From contig NC_133121.1 in assembly GCF_033568475.1 (NCBI RefSeq), positions 133,270,375 through 133,334,374 on the forward strand: a DNA stretch of 64,000 nucleotides, written 5' to 3'. Each line of letters opens with the position of its first letter. The stretch's first letter is position 1. A model generated the notes under the pieces. It did not search any database, was not told where the DNA came from, and saw nothing but the letters and a program-made list of their open reading frames with translations. Below, piece by piece: positions 1 through 12,396 of the stretch. The DNA is from Henckelia pumila (taxonomy: Eukaryota; Streptophyta; Magnoliopsida; Lamiales; Gesneriaceae). The position numbers were made by a program, and so were the translations under genes.

Positions 1-858
1 ATTATTAAATTATTGTTTGTTGGGCTTCAAATTTTATTGACTTGTTAAACAAATTTCTTAAATTAAAGTGTTGACATTTATTCTAGATTATATAATTGGG
101 TTGTGTTGATTAATCCTTCTCGAATAATCATTAATCAGATTGCTCATTTTGTTTTGAATTGTGCCATCGAATTTATATTATTTTTTCAACTATGATTGAA
201 ATTTTATAGCTATTACATTGTTATTTTGTGAATTGGTTAAGTGAACAAAAATTATATTTTGTTTCATTGTTTTTTTGTTAGGCAAATTCATATATCATGT
301 CTCCCAAAAATGTTTGATTATACTGATTTGATTAATATTTTTGCCACCAAAACTGTAAGGCGAGTTGTGGTAAAGTGAACATTTGTAATATGTTTGGCAT
401 GTTTAGTTATAACAGAAATATTGCATTGTAATAAATATTGTATTTTAGTTTTGCCAATTTTACTTAAGAAAATTGTAATGAAGTATTATGAGTGTTCGTA
501 GGACTCTTTTTTTTAAAATTAGATTCAAGCCAAAAAACTAATAGGACCGGCCTGACTTTTCCCGCGACAGTCCGAACCCGCTGAGTAAAGTTTTACTCTG
601 GGTATTATCCATTGTTGTGTAGTGTACGCGGCAACTGCACTTTGGGTGCATGTCGGCGCAAGCTAGCCTCGTGTCACGTGTAAACCTCGAAACCAAACCA
701 ATGTAAGATCATCTAGAAAAAGATTTTGCCAAACAAATCCAACGGTTTATGGATAATAACTAATTTCTTTATTTTTATAATAAAAATCTCACGATATATA
801 CATTGTTTGAAAATACATTGTTTTACTTTTTCATAATCATTGTCACAAATTGCTTCGT
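1..858. other. AT-rich intergenic DNA with one GC-richer block
   Basis: I see no gene here. The stretch is AT-rich except for about 541-700, which is clearly richer in GC and contains CG dinucleotides (for example around 565, 630 and 650) with no open frame and no family I recognise. It could be the end of an old transposable element or a CG-rich regulatory patch. Nothing in it supports a specific call. Confidence 0.5.
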
Positions 859-1408
859 TTTTTGAAATTTCTATGGATAATTCTAGTAGTATCTAATAAG
901 AACAATAAATAAAAACAACATATTAGAAACTAAATTACTAACCATACATTTTAAATTATTGTTGGTCAATGAATTGTATTGGCTTAATTCATCCACCTAC
1001 CCTAGGATTTTGTTGGAAATAGCTATACGTACTTTATTGCAATTTCAATAAATATAACGTACATATATATTCATGAGACGTGAGATCTTATATTAAAAGA
1101 GATAATACTCAAAAAAACAATTAAGCCAATACAATTCATTGACCAAAAATAATTTAAAATGTTACATTGGTTTGAAATTTCTATGGATGATTCTAGTAGT
1201 ATCTAAAATAAGAACAATAAATAAAAACAACATATCAGAAACTAAATTACTAACCCATACGTTTTAAATTATTGTTGGTCAATGAATTGTATTCGCTTAA
1301 TTCATCCACCTACCCTAGGATTTTGTTATACTTTATTGCAATTTTAATAAATATAACGTACATATATGTTCTTGAGACTTGAGATCATTAAAGATAATAC
1401 TCAAATCA
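859..1408. repeat. Imperfect direct duplication with an inverted piece between copies
   Basis: The segment from about 859 to 1118 is repeated in the same direction at about 1170-1408, with small indels and substitutions. Both copies share the stretch ending in CTACCCTAGGATTTTGTT and the later stretch AATATAACGTACATATAT. Between them, 1119-1162 is a short inverted copy of the part around 947-990 (AATTAAGCCAATACAATTCA against TGAATTGTATTGGCTTAATT). The layout is direct, inverted, direct. It is non-coding and its origin is unknown. Confidence 0.8.
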
Positions 1409-3063
1409 TGAATCTAATGATTTATATATTAACACGTGAATTTAATTAATGTTATAAAAATGATGTCAGTAAATCATTGAGTCATTAGAAATAATACCTT
1501 TTTATCACCTAGATAGTTACATGGAGTATATATATATATATGCAAATAATTCGTATGCCTTCGTAATATTTAAATAAATAAATAAATCTTTAATTCACTT
1601 TCACGAGGATACTTTCATAATCCCATGAACTAGAAAACTTAACATGTTTATCACCATGTGCTACAAATCGATTTGATTGATTGAATAAATATATGTGGGG
1701 GTGGAAATCACTTTATATAATAAAAATAAGTAACAAAAACGTGGTCCACACAGTTGACAAATAAAAGAAAAGACAGAGTGACAAAAAGTGGAGTTGTTCT
1801 TAGATTGCTATTGCTATATTTTTTCGAAGTACAAAAATATTTAATTTTAAATTTTTTTTTTTAAAAAAAGAAATCATAAACATAGATGTGGACTGCAGGA
1901 TAAAAATGTATGGTAGAAAAGTTTTGCAGGCCATGGGATGGACCACAACTTGTATTGTATATTATATCAATTTTTTATCGTGTTACAATGAGTTTTCAAT
2001 TTAGTCAAAACAGTGTATGTTCAAATTCTTTCATCTTATAAAGACAAAGTTTCCAAAATCCAATCTGGAAATGAAATCACTCCTTCGTTATGCTTATGTT
2101 TGGTGTTTGTTTTGGATTCATCCCCTAAATACAAATCTCATCATTCAACATCACAAAACAATTCCAACCATCAATAATGCAAAGCAAAATATCCCCTAGC
2201 CTCCCTTTTCAGGGAAGAGAAGTCCATTGAAATAAAAGACACCACTGCTTTCGCCACCATTGTCGGATCCTTCTCAAAGACACCACTTTTAGCCCTGATC
2301 ACCCTCAAACGAAAAACACCCAATTTTAAAATTCTCTCCGGAATGGGATTTCCACCGTTTCTTTGTAATCTTTATCCAAGAATCCCATATAATTTGAGAC
2401 ACGGTTGCCCCCTGAGTGAAGTGTAGAACAAGAATGAAGGGGAGAAGGTTGAAGTCAAGAATTACGTGTGTGTTAAATAAATGTAAATGAAGGCAGATGG
2501 GTCAGTCGTCTCTGCAGCTTTGCATGTGGGATGTGGATTGAATTATGCATTATATATATTCATTATAATAATCGAAATCATATATTAGATTTGAAATTAC
2601 TATTATATTATATATAATAAAGATGACAACGTGCGAGATTATTGCTACACAATTGTACTAGTGGGGTATTTAAGTCATGAATAGGCGTGACAAGTGACAT
2701 TAGAATTTTGATCTATTTATGGGGGTTGACATAACTTGCTATCCGATGTTCTCAATAAAAAAAGGAAAGCATTCTTTGAAATTGTACAAAAATTTTAGGT
2801 TGAAGTTGGATCCATGAATTAGATTCGGAAGAAATTCTTTGAATGTACTATCTCCTTTTTAATTATTTACACTTGTTTTCCGTTTGTCTTTTATATATAT
2901 AAATATATATATAAGAAACAAAAAAAATAAAATAAAAATAAAACTATTGATGTGGGGATAAAACATGTGGACAAATGAAACCCAAGCACGTACTTATGAT
3001 CGTGTCATTCATAACAATTAATCATACTTAATTAAAAGCTTAAACACTACTGTAATAAAAACA
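1409..3063. other. AT-rich intergenic DNA
   Basis: There is no supported gene. Short open frames here have no recognisable domain. A TA-rich run lies at about 1531-1542 and others near 2550 and 2900. The last 100 bases are the 3' flank of the minus-strand X8-domain gene that ends at 3064. Confidence 0.6.
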
Positions 3064-3542
3064 CTAGCTAGAAGTCTGGTTTCTTGGCCTACGACAGCAG
3101 CGATAAACGAACAACCCCAGCAGCAAAAGGAGGAGCACAATTACTCCCAAGGCTGAATAGAAGAGCACCCGAAAAGTGTTCGGACGAGAAGAACTTTTTG
3201 ATTCCAGCCAACATGAAGGAAACCTACAACTGCCGAAGCTCGGGTCGATCATTGTAATGACGCCTGTACCGTTTGAGGTACACCGTCCAATGATCCACTT
3301 TGATGCAGAAGGGTTGAAAGTACGAAAGATGAATGACTTTTCAACGTATCAGGAATGTAACACTTACCACTTTTTCCGATGTCGAAACAATCGACCGTGG
3401 TATCACATGCTGAGTCCAAAACTTTTTGCATGACTGAATCAGGAAGAGAATCTTGCACATTGCACCATATCTCTATTCCTTTGGACGCCACGGTGGGAAA
3501 CAAAAGAAAAATAACGAACCCGAAAAGTTTGAGGGAAACCAT
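3064..3542 (-). pseudogene. X8-domain protein with C-terminal membrane segment, frameshifted
   Basis: The frame from the ATG at 3542 begins with a hydrophobic signal peptide (residues 1-20, ending Ala-Ser). An X8 carbohydrate-binding domain then starts at Trp26-Cys27, with Cys46, Cys52 and Cys61 and the block GKCYIPDTLKSH that is typical of X8. At about 3291 the frame breaks. The other minus frame carries the rest of the domain: a GRC block, then GVITMIDPSFGSCRFP (near 3216-3263). All six X8 cysteines are therefore present across the two frames. After the domain comes a spacer of about 10 residues, a strongly hydrophobic helix and a basic tail (YRCCRRPRNQTSS). Plant X8 proteins of this size include the plasmodesmata callose-binding proteins, which bind beta-1,3-glucan in the wall and are usually GPI-anchored; here the basic tail looks more like a true membrane anchor. 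The break fits one lost base, so this is either a recent pseudogene or an assembly error. No intron is apparent. Confidence 0.75.
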
Positions 3543-5081
3543 TGCAGAGGTATTTGAAAAACTTGGATAAGAAAAGCCTGTGGAGATGATGTTATTATTC
3601 GGTCAAGAAAACCCATAACTTTTGTAAAAAGATTGGAAAACTGTTGATTTCCAAGAATGGGAAACTGAAAGACCCTCGGCTGGGGACCTCTCTACATATT
3701 TCATTATTGGAACTCCCTCCTCTCCATTTGTGGTTCTCTCCCTTTTCCCATCAATTCATTTTATTTCTTTCTTTCTTCTTTGTTTTCGTTTCTTATTTTT
3801 CCCCTTTGGCTTATTTTTTTAAATTAAAAATGATTAATTTATATGATAGAACATATAAATTTAAAAATTAAAAGGAATTTTCATTTACTAAAATGATAAG
3901 TCTGGGTAAACTATTACTTTTTACACACGCAGTTTACTGAAAAATAATAGATACATTTTTTTATTTATGTATTTTAATTATTATGATCTAAAATAAATTA
4001 TAAAAAAATTATTACTAAGAGATATGTATTATAAATAAATAAAATAAAATAAAACTATTAACGACACATTATTTTAAATAATTTTAAAAGTTATGATTAA
4101 CCTAGACTCCTTTGAACTAGGTGGAGAAATTTTAACATATAATTAATATGTTTCTCGCAGTTACAAAAAAATTAAGATTTGTGTTAAAAAAAACACACAC
4201 ACAAAAAAAACTACATGAATTTGAAATTAAAAATAAATATACATTCTCTAGTAATTTAAGCACTAGTTAAATGTTAGGTTTTGTTAAATGACGAATACAA
4301 ATTTATTATCACTATTAATGTTAAACTATCTGACTTTAAAATGCTAACATTTAACAAAAACATTAAAGATAATTGAAGATCCAATTCTGTTTTTCGTGCA
4401 TGGATGATTATAACATAAATAAGGAGTTAGAATTTTTTTTATATAATAAATATAAATTCCTTGTAATTTTTTAAAATTTATTATAATGATGTATTTTTGT
4501 TGATGATAGTAGGAATAACCATGGTTAGAACTTAGAAATAAAAAGAAAATAATTAAATAGATTTTTTTAATAAAAAAAAGTAGTAAAAAGAAGAGAAAAT
4601 AAGTGAAAAAGGGAAAATAAGACAGAAAACAACAAATAGAATGGGTGGGAAAGGGAGTGAGAAAATATAAAATAAAAGAAAAAAATAATTAAAAAATAAA
4701 ATAAGACACATTTCAACAAATGGATAAGGGGGAGCATAGACTCTCCCGAATTTGTTTATTTCTTCCCATTCCCATTTCTTTAGCTTTTTGTTCGGTGTCA
4801 TATTGCTGTTTTTTGCCCCCAGACGTTGACAAACTGATGGGGAAATGGCTGTAACATTGCATGTTTTTCTTATTCAACCCACCACGTAGACGCCCCATAT
4901 CGATGCAACGAATGTATATATTCGACCTACAAAATATTTATTCTACACCGGCACGTTTTTTTCATCCCATTTTAATCATATATAATCTTAACATCTTATC
5001 CATATCCATGCTAATCTATTTTTTTTATGATATGTTAAAATCAAATATCTTACCTTTAATATATCATATTTTCACTTAAAT
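3543..5081. other. AT-rich intergenic DNA
   Basis: This is the upstream flank of the X8 gene followed by AT-rich sequence. Pyrimidine-rich stretches at about 3715-3810 produce low-complexity open frames without domain content. I see no gene, RNA or recognisable mobile element. Confidence 0.55.
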
Positions 5082-5326
5082 TATGTTACTAAATAATTAT
5101 TATGTTTAATTTTTTATATTTTAAATTATGATTAAATTCAATAAATAAACACACACACACACACATTGTTAATTATGTTATGCAATTTGTAAGTATACGT
5201 AAATGTTATTAAATAATTATGTTTAATTTTTTATATTTGAAATTATGATTAAATTGAATAAATAAACACACACACACACACACACATATTGTTAATTATG
5301 TTATGCAATTTTCACTTATTCGTATA
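5082..5326. repeat. Tandem duplication, period 120 bp, with (AC)n microsatellites
   Basis: Two adjacent copies (about 5082-5201 and 5202-5326) share AAATAATTAT, a TTTAATTTTTTATATTT stretch, an AC microsatellite (near 5149-5165 and 5267-5286) and GTTAATTATGTTATGCAATTT. The anchor AAATAATTAT recurs at 5091 and 5211, which sets the period. The AC run differs in length between the copies. It is non-coding. Confidence 0.85.
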
Positions 5327-5840
5327 ATATTAAATATTGTTACGTGTTTCATCTTATATATATAGTGAATTGCAGTAGAAAATAATTAATTCTACAATGG
5401 TAATAAATAAGATAGATGAATCTTATATTTTCTTTAAATTTATATTTAAATTTAAAGTCTTTAAATTGACATTTTCATGAACATTAAGAATTTTTTAATA
5501 CAACGGAGATTGTACACATTGGATTATTTTGTTGCCCTGCATCACGTGAAACTTCCATAAAATAATTTTGAACAAATCGGTGTTCTTCCAAATATTCATT
5601 TATTTGAATGCATGAGTCCCATTGAGACGACAAATAATGCTCAACTGAAAATAACATGATGCGTAGCGTTCATATCTTCTTCCTATGTCTATGTGGATAT
5701 AATAATTCGAGCCATTGTCGTTGGAGTTTGGAGTTTGAAATATAGATTTGCATGAATGCATGAAGGAATCATTGTTTAATTCTTTTATATTCAATTTTTT
5801 TTATTTATTAAAAATTAATGTTTACCATGAATTTTGTTTA
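5327..5840. other. AT-rich intergenic DNA
   Basis: There is no gene or recognisable element. The 64-codon minus frame at 5600-5794 has no domain and looks like chance. Confidence 0.5.
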
Positions 5841-6544
5841 ATTTGATGCACATCAGGTATGACAGACACTAATTTTATAATAGAGATAATTAATAGGGAC
5901 CACTTTTCCCTCTTATCAACCTGAACCTCCTCACCACTCAAAAATTAATGCTCCTCTATTATAAGCAACCTAAATTTACTGGTTAACTACTATTAATCTT
6001 TGCTTCTTTTTTTTTCCCTAGCTAGGTGCACTTTGTTTTCCTATAATTGGGGGAATAAGATGAAAGCCAAGATAAAGTGAAATGTTTCTTCTCTTGTATC
6101 ACTTATTTTGTATTTCTAGATCACCAATGCGAATAAATCAAAGTATTTGTTAGAATATTTTCCGAATACATTTTTTAGAAATTTTATTTGATGCACATCA
6201 GGTATGACAGACACTAATTTTATAATAGAGATAATTAATAGGGACCACTTTTCCCTCTTATCAACCTGAACCTCCTCACCACTCAAAAATTAATGCTCCT
6301 CTATTATAAGCAACCTAAATTTACTGGTTAACTACTATTAATCTTTGCTTCTTTTTCTTTTCTTTTTTTTTTTCCCTAGCTAGGTGCACTTTGTTTTCCC
6401 ATAATTGGGGGAATAAGATGGAAGCCAAGATAAAGTGAAATGTTTCTTCTCTTGTATCACTTATTTTGTATTTCTAGATCACCAATGCAAATAAATCAAA
6501 GTATTTGTTAGAATATTTTCCGAATACATTTTTTAGAAATTTTA
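5841..6544. repeat. Direct tandem duplication, period 345 bp
   Basis: Copy 1 (5841-6185) and copy 2 (6186-6544) begin with ATTTGATGCACATCAGGTAT and are almost identical throughout. Copy 2 is longer mainly by a CTTTTCTTTTT-type expansion of the pyrimidine tract near 6355. The copies abut exactly. The unit is non-coding. The high identity indicates a recent local duplication. Confidence 0.92.
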
Positions 6545-7379
6545 TTGCCGATCACGAATAAAGATCTCCGCTGCGAAAATCTTATATACGGTCATGGGGA
6601 GGATTCTCGAGCTGCGAAGTGTGCATCTAACATATAGACTTCCGATTTTACTGGCACTTTCGTTTATTAATACAATCTTTTAAGTTAAGCAAATTCGAAG
6701 GTTGGATTCAAGCAAAACGTTACGGATTCTTATATGCGGCCTCTGCTTGGCAATCGTAAGTTCTATATTTACGAACTTAAATGAATTATTATGCTAAAGA
6801 AACATGACGATTCTGAACAAAAGAAAAAGATCCAATAATTGTTCTTAGGCATTGGCCACACTTCTCGGACTCTCGGTCCGCCATGACATGAGATGTGACA
6901 TTTAACTCGTTCTGCGACCGTCGAATCATTGTGGGGAACCCCCACATGTAACATCCTAATCAAAACGCTTGTCTACTTGCCCCGATTATCCATCTCATTA
7001 ATGTTTCTGCTCGATTTTGTGGTACGATTATTGATAGTTCTCATGTGATATCTCATGCACATGATTTACTAAAATTTCATGTTTTTCACTTTTGCGACGG
7101 TGAAAATTTTATTTATTTTAATTTAGTAATTACGTAGAAAAATAAAGGGCATGCAAATTCATCCAGACCCAGATCAGAGAAACCAAGAACCAAGTGTTCA
7201 TGATGGACGGATCGGAATTAAAGTCTCAAAGATAAGACAAAACTATGATATTTCGACGACAATGAAAGAAATTATTCTACCCCCTGAATTCGGAAGACAA
7301 CATCACAGATCAGATTATGCAGAAGTTCACAAACTCGAATATGTATCAAAACCAATAATCAAACAAGTTCAACAGATTG
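6545..7379. other. Intergenic DNA, 3' flank of the FKBP pseudogene
   Basis: No gene is supported. The plus-strand open frame at 7151-7459 overlaps the last exon of the minus-strand FKBP pseudogene and has no domain, so I do not call it. Confidence 0.5.
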
Positions 7380-10196
7380 CATTTTATGCATGCAATTTGG
7401 CAAACACATTGCCTAAAACATGGCATCCTTCTTGTTGTATTCCTTTGCCTTCTCTTTAAGAGTTTCGTAGCCAAGCTTCACCTCCCTGATTCCATTATCA
7501 CAAAATAAATAAATAAATAAACATTTAGGCTGAAACACTCATATAGGGATTGTTGGCCAGAACTACTAAAACTACCAGTAGTTGGTATCAATTTCAAGAG
7601 CGTTCTTGATATTCACGTTCTGCCAAATCAAGATCTGCCACATGCATGTAAGCCTGAGCTCTCCTATACAGAGCCTTAATGTTCGTACTCTCAAGTTCCA
7701 ACACCTTCACTTGGTGTTCATCGTTAGCACTTCCAGATCATAAAGTACTTGGAAAAAAGGCATCACACGAGGAAGATATGAAAATCTAAATCAAACCTTG
7801 GTACAAAGCTTCTCTGTCTGCTTATAATCTCTCAGTTTTAACATGCAAGTGGCGTTGTTCAAGTTGCAAGTCACCTTCAATGCTTTCGTCTGCTTCTTTT
7901 CCTCCTCACTAAACGATGTGTCGTACTAGCTCAATATACTTTGCGGCCTGGTCATTAATTTTTACATGAGCCAACGTGCAAAATACAGACTATTTTTCGA
8001 AAATCAAAACAGCAAATCGTTAACCTTCCCATATCTCTTGGAGGCTCTCTCATATTTGCCAGCCTTAAAAAAAGCATTTCCCTTCTTCCTTTTTCTTGCC
8101 AGCTTCCTCGATTTTTTCTTGTGTCTTCAAGTCCCAAGATTCCTTCTCCTGAAACACCAAGTAACATATGAAGTCATCCAATTCATCACTCTGACCAATA
8201 CCCTCAAACGCTAAAAAAACCTCAACGTTAATATTTAACCTTGACAAAAGATATGAGCTCCACATCATAGTACACGGTTGAGTTCGGAGGAACTGTAGAA
8301 AGCTCTTGCTGCAACTCCGATGTACCAAATGCATACTCTTGGGCAATTACCAAATGTGCCACCTCTCCCTTCTTCATTGTGATCACAGCCCTATCCAACC
8401 CATCAATTACTTGCTCTGTTTAAAAATAGGAGTGATAAGAACAAACTCAATTATCACAAATATGCAGCAAAGAGAAATGATTTACAGATAGATACCTTCA
8501 TCTGTTTTAAATTCGAAAAGATCGTCCTCACTTTCATCATGACCTTTCTTAATAAAAACAGTACCATCCCCTAGCTTTCAAAAACAATATTCAATGTAGC
8601 ATTGGGGGAACAGCTCCGTCATCACCAGAAGCTGGTTTGCCCTTTTCACCAAAGCCGTCTGCATTAAATAGACACGAGGATATTTATGTCATTGGAATCA
8701 ATCAATTTGCAGTGTCTTGATAACTTGCAACCTATATCTTACATTGAGGTTTGACTGCCTTGGAAAGATCAGGACAAAAATGGCCTAACGACAGAGTTAC
8801 CCATTCTTATTAAGGTCTTAATAAGAAAATAAAAAGAAGAAACATACAAACAACCAAGCAAACAAAGAACAAAGCTCTCATGGAAGATTCAATACTGCGT
8901 AATTCTTTACCTTCTTCTGCAGTGAACTCAACTCCATCTGACTTTGCAATAACGGTTCCATTTTCCAGCTGGGCTTCGTACTTAACTGGATCACAGAAAG
9001 CAGTATGTTAGGGCTTGATTAGTCTTTAAGCAACTAAGATGAGAAATTAGAGAACTGTTCCCATACCAAGCACTTCATCTAGATCCTTCGGATTCTCCCA
9101 TTTCTCTCCTTGGGTGAGGAAATTTTTTAAAAAGCCCGCCATCTTTGCTGATATCCTTGACGCTAACCCAGGTCACAAGATGGAGGAAGTCATGTTCTTT
9201 TTCATACTGGCAGTGAAAGGAAAATTATTAACACAAAAATATCAAGAGCATGGTATGACAGAAAAAGAAGACGATAATCATTCCTATAAATCCTGAGAGC
9301 AAGTGCAGGCTGAACACAAATAGAACATTGCAAGAATCTGCTGGTTCATCCACGGCACATAAACAAGAGATTTCTCTAACTTAATGTCTCTACAAAACTT
9401 CAACTGCGAGTTTATTTACTCTTACTTTCATAAATTGCAACATCAAACAGCATTTATTGTTTTCTATCCAATTGATATAAAAAAATTATTAAATCGTCAA
9501 ATTTAATATGCCAAGGAAGGGTCATAGACTCATAATCCAATTTTTTACGGCAGCTCAAAACACTCCACAAAAAAGTGCGATCACCACCAGTATATTGTCT
9601 TTCTCATCAAACCAGTACCACGTTTCATGACATAACAGGAACAAGTACTTTCGAATTTACCCCAATCGTCCTACCAATACAGCATGCGTGAGTCACCATC
9701 AACACGACAATTTGACAAAGATGACAACATATATGCGCATCTCTAAAAGTACAAATGCCTTGATGAAACTGGTTACTAGCAATCAATAACAGTACTGCAA
9801 TCCTTTTCGAACGCAAGGATTGGACAGCGTAACGTATGAAAAGCTTTAACAGTAGATTGGATGTTTTTTACTAACCTTGACCAAGAGTAAACTTGAATGG
9901 ATCCCCCCTATCGCGACTCGAATCAAATTTGGTCCCATCCAACAGCGTTCCAGTATAATGAACTGCATAAATCGCCAAAAAAAAAAAAAAAACTGTCAAC
10001 AATCAATGGAAAAAAAAATCCCCTTGACAGAATTAAGAGTAACCAATTCACCTTCAACTTCATCGCCATTATCCGGAGTATCCCAACCTTCACCCTCTTT
10101 AATAAGCTTCTTCTTCAAACCTTGATTCCCGATCTCCTTCTCTTCACCGACTTTCAAGTAGGAGCTCTCCTCCGGCGGATCCATGTCCTCGTCCAT
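7380..10196 (-). pseudogene. FKBP62/ROF1-like peptidyl-prolyl isomerase pseudogene, introns retained
   Basis: ROF-type proteins have three FKBP domains and a C-terminal TPR domain that binds Hsp90. Exons readable on the minus strand with GT-AG borders: 10196-10052 (start, ending EVEG before the donor), 9962-9876 (FKBP1), 9162-9067 and 8985-8911 (FKBP2), 8784-8743, 8658-8496, 8415-8240 (intact FKBP3 exon), 8148-8035 (charged linker, KEEG, start of TPR), 7947-7797 (TPR, KALKVTCNLNNATCMLKL), then about 7716-7575 and 7490-7380. Damage: the exon for the C-terminal half of FKBP1 is absent between 9162 and 9876; frameshift at about 9125; apparent 39-base in-frame loss at about 8750; one-base loss at about 8628; a larger deletion at about 8590 that joins two exons; one extra T in a run of seven at about 8066; a CTAG insertion with a stop at about 7926; further shifts near 7615 and 7405. 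Retained introns rule out a processed copy; this is a decayed duplicate. Confidence 0.88.
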
Positions 10197-11845
10197 CCCC
10201 TGTCGGTCGGTTGTTTATAAATGAACCGAACATTCAAAAGCCGAACTCGACTACTCTCGTTTACCTTCCTAATTTTAGACTCGTGATACACATGGTGTCC
10301 ATTGAAAAATTTGAGAATGACAAATTTGATGTCTTTCTTTAATTCTGAAAAGGAGTTATCATTTCTTTTCAAAAAAGAAGAGTTATCATTTAAAAAAAAT
10401 TGAATTTGGGGAAGATGAGATTTGATGGAAATAAATAAATGAAAAATTATAGAAATGGGTGATTAAATGTCCGTTTTTTAATTATGAAAAATGTTGAACA
10501 CGAATTCGATTTTTTTTTTCGGGTTGTTGTTAGGTGCTAATTTTAGTTATCTATATATACATGGAACGCGGTTTTTTTTAGGAGGGTATATATGCTCATA
10601 TCATTGATATTTAAAGAAATATGGCTCAAAAAATTATAGAGCAATATAAAAAATAATTGAAAAATATCACCCAAAAATTTTTGAACTCCAAAGGATGCAA
10701 TGGTTTTTATTGAAGATGTTTTCGGATTTAACGATAAAATTATATTAAAAGAGAGTTTTTAATACAGCCGTTTTGAGTCGGGTTTGGTTAATCCAAATAA
10801 CTATCCAACGTGACGCGACCCCGGACCCCTATTTGTGGATAGCTCAATCAAATTTGATTGAATAAAGCTTTTTTTTTTTTTTTTTTGAGTACTTTGATTG
10901 CATATAGTTTAATTTGACACTACCACTCGACGATTTAGAAGTCGGCTTCTCCTTTGGGATTTCAGTTTAGTTGGACTTGACTTTGGGCTTCTCATGCCGA
11001 GTACCCTTCAAAAGTCCGGATGAGTCTATGCTATCCCATTTGGGCAGTACCCGAATGGGTATCAGACGGTCCAATTTCATCTGCAGATCAAATCAGATGA
11101 TTTGATTTGATCTGCAAATGAAATTGGACCGTTAGATCTTGCAGATGGACATAAAATCACCCCAAAAGTCCGGTCACTATGCTATTGTTCAAAAACTAAT
11201 GCTCTTCTAGCCTTTCTTGGCTACGTACAATATACAAGTCGGTAGAATGAGTGATTGGTAGAATAAAATATTTTTAAGAAACAAATCAAAACAAAATAAA
11301 ATATTAATTTTTTTGGGATATTTCAAAACTTAATATGCACAAAATATAAAAATTCAACTTTTAATCTCATGACTATTGAAATATAAAAAAAAATAAATAA
11401 ATTTAAATTCGATTATGACAGTTGTCAATTAAATTTTCATTTCGGTTTTCGAGTATAATCTTCACAACTATTAAATCTTTCCTGTTATGAAGGATTAATT
11501 TATATGATCATGAATATATTTGACTTCTTTTACGAATTATTCAACTAAATTTACTATTTTGTGATTTTTTTTTCATATCTAAACTATAACAAGAAAATAA
11601 CTGTAAAAAATTTATCAAATAACGTATAAAAAAATCATAAATAAGAATAATTTTTCTTTTTACTAGTGGACTATTTTCTATTCAGGATAAAACTAATAAT
11701 ATTATTACATAAAATTATTTTCCAAAAAATTGTAAAATTTAGGGATAATATAAAATAATGAAATCTTCGTGTCGTGTCGGGTTATAAAGTTAAGTTTCAT
11801 GGCCAAATACAAAAGAAAGATTTTAAAATCATGAATATCACATTT
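10197..11845. other. Intergenic DNA upstream of the FKBP pseudogene
   Basis: The first 100-200 bases would be the promoter and 5' UTR of the FKBP copy. The rest is AT-rich and has no gene. A long hairpin at 11066-11132 is listed separately. The final five bases (11841-11845, CATTT) are the left target-site duplication of the next solo LTR. Confidence 0.5.
11066..11132. repeat. Near-perfect hairpin, 30-bp arms
   Basis: Arm 11066-11095 starts ACGGTCCAATTTCATCTGCA and its inverse complement lies at 11103-11132 with a single mismatch. The loop is 7 bases (11096-11102). The arms are non-coding. It could be the remnant of an inverted-repeat element, or a transcript from it could fold into a stem that feeds small-RNA processing. 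The sequence shows only the fold. Confidence 0.85.
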
Positions 11846-12396
11846 TGTTAGAACCTAATGGGGGAATTAGGTTCTATCGGCAACTTTAGCAATTTAAAGC
11901 GATTATGCAAATACGCAAGCGGAAGACTTAAAGCAATCAAAAATAAATGCGGTAAATAAATGCGTAAAAGAAATAAAGCGATAAATGAGATATGATATGT
12001 TTATGGAAGTTCGACGATAAATCGTCTACGTCTCCCCTTCTTGGTTAAGATCGATTAACCAAGGATCCACTACCACTTCAACTCTTGGTCTTGATGGCTC
12101 CAAGGATAGCCGTACAACTCAACACGATCACCGCGCCGATACAACTCGAACACTTGGCCTTAAGGGCTCCAAGGATAGCCTCAACACAACACTTGGCTTC
12201 ACACTCAAGTGCTTACAACGATAGCACAACACACTTGGCTTCACACTCAAGTGTTTACAACAATAGGACAACCAACTCACAAACTATTTTTACAAACACT
12301 CTCAAATATATCACACAAACACTTTGATAGTGAGAAATTGCTTGCAAAGGAGAGAAGAGATGAGTTGGGATGTCTCCAAATGAACTTGGATGGCCT

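Noticed and set aside
3176..3570. Plus-strand open frames over the X8 gene
   Set aside because: They are antisense to a recognisable signal peptide and X8 domain and have no domain of their own.
7151..7459. 102-codon plus-strand frame
   Set aside because: It overlaps the last exon of the FKBP pseudogene on the other strand. Its sequence is low in recognisable structure and no domain is seen.
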